Shown: positions 7,293 to 7,467 of the stretch, in pieces | How the letters are laid out: the number at the start of each line of letters is the position of its first letter | Position numbering within the stretch: position 1 is the first letter of the stretch | DNA from: Bacteroidales bacterium | GTDB taxonomy: Bacteria; Bacteroidota; Bacteroidia; Bacteroidales; ML635J-15 | Direction: 5' to 3' | NCBI GenBank assembly: GCA_007130555.1 | Contig: SLSH01000134.1 | Span: 1-7,467, forward strand | Length of the DNA: 7,467 bases | The notes under the pieces: model-generated | What the model was told of the DNA's origin: nothing | The model's database searches: none | The model's input: the letters and a program-made list of their open reading frames with translations, nothing else | Program-made: the position numbers and the translations under genes

Positions 7293-7467
7293 GGTATTTC
7301 GGTGTTATCAACCCAAAAAATAAAAATATGGGACAAACAATAATTAACTTAAGGGGACTTCTAATAATTCTTTTCTTTCAAGAAACAAATATAATAAATA
7401 AGATGCAAGGCACAAATTTTTCTGAATAGCCATAGCTATTCAGAAAAATTTTAACACAGTCAGATTG
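7293..7467. other. Non-coding right edge of the window
   Basis: This 175-base stretch follows the last gene and contains no credible coding region. The only ATG-initiated frame of any length (7328-7429, 33 codons) has no supporting features and its stop lies inside a palindrome. No strong hairpin with a T-run follows the stop at 7292. The main structure is the inverted repeat at 7414-7451, listed separately. Confidence 0.6.
7414..7451. repeat. Perfect 17-bp inverted repeat with 4-nt loop (palindromic element or terminator)
   Basis: The left arm aaatttttctgaatagc (7414-7430) pairs without mismatch with the right arm (7435-7451) around the loop cata. The stem has a mixed upper part (CTGAATAGC with GCTATTCAG) and an A/T base, so it could act as a terminator in both orientations. 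It lacks the GC-rich stem directly followed by a T-run of a textbook intrinsic terminator, and lies about 120 nt past the last stop codon. An intergenic palindromic repeat of the REP or MITE kind is the main alternative; the window has only one copy, so this cannot be decided here. Confidence 0.7.

Noticed and set aside
7293..7335. Terminator after the last gene (GGT...ACC and CCCA...TGGG pairings)
   Set aside because: The possible stems are only 3-4 bp with long loops and no T-run follows.
7328..7429. Small open frame of 33 codons starting MGQTIINLRG
   Set aside because: It has no ribosome-binding context and no recognised motif, and its stop falls inside the inverted repeat. It is most likely accidental.

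Overview
The window looks like a piece of chromosome from a low-GC, probably gliding or T9SS-bearing member of the Bacteroidota. The evidence is two neighbouring genes for secreted proteins that end in the 'gliding motility-associated' type B C-terminal domain used by the type IX secretion system. A Bacteroidota-style Rel/SpoT (with the NGYEALHVTV motif) and the lack of clear Shine-Dalgarno sites before most starts agree with this. No genus can be named from the sequence alone.

Layout, all genes on the + strand. (1) Bases 1-2391 are the 3' part of a large surface-protein gene that is open at the left edge. It holds the end of one repeat, eight complete ~73-76-residue Cys-containing beta-sandwich-like repeats in an alternating A/B pattern, a PKD domain and a T9SS type B sorting domain. 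(2) Bases 2392-2606 are an AT-rich gap. (3) Bases 2607-4118 encode a second secreted protein: a signal peptide, about four fibronectin-III-like modules and a degenerate T9SS-type C-terminal domain. (4) Bases 4119-4206 are a gap with candidate Bacteroidota promoter elements. (5) Bases 4207-6417 encode a full-length bifunctional (p)ppGpp synthetase/hydrolase (Rel/SpoT). (6) Two bases later, 6420-7292 encode a divergent, cysteine-free SirB1/transglutaminase-like protein, almost certainly co-transcribed with the Rel gene. (7) Bases 7293-7467 contain no credible gene but carry a perfect 17-bp inverted repeat with a 4-nt loop.

Two modules are therefore visible. The left half encodes cell-surface or secreted proteins, probably adhesin or matrix-like and exported through Sec then T9SS. 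The right half is a cytoplasmic stringent-response operon. Nothing in the sequence links the two functionally; adjacency is the only connection. I see no CRISPR array, tRNA, rRNA, transposase or defence system. The items most worth a second look are the A/B super-repeat with a 31-codon block whose copies differ only at synonymous positions, the Rel-SirB1-like gene pair, and the palindrome at the right edge.
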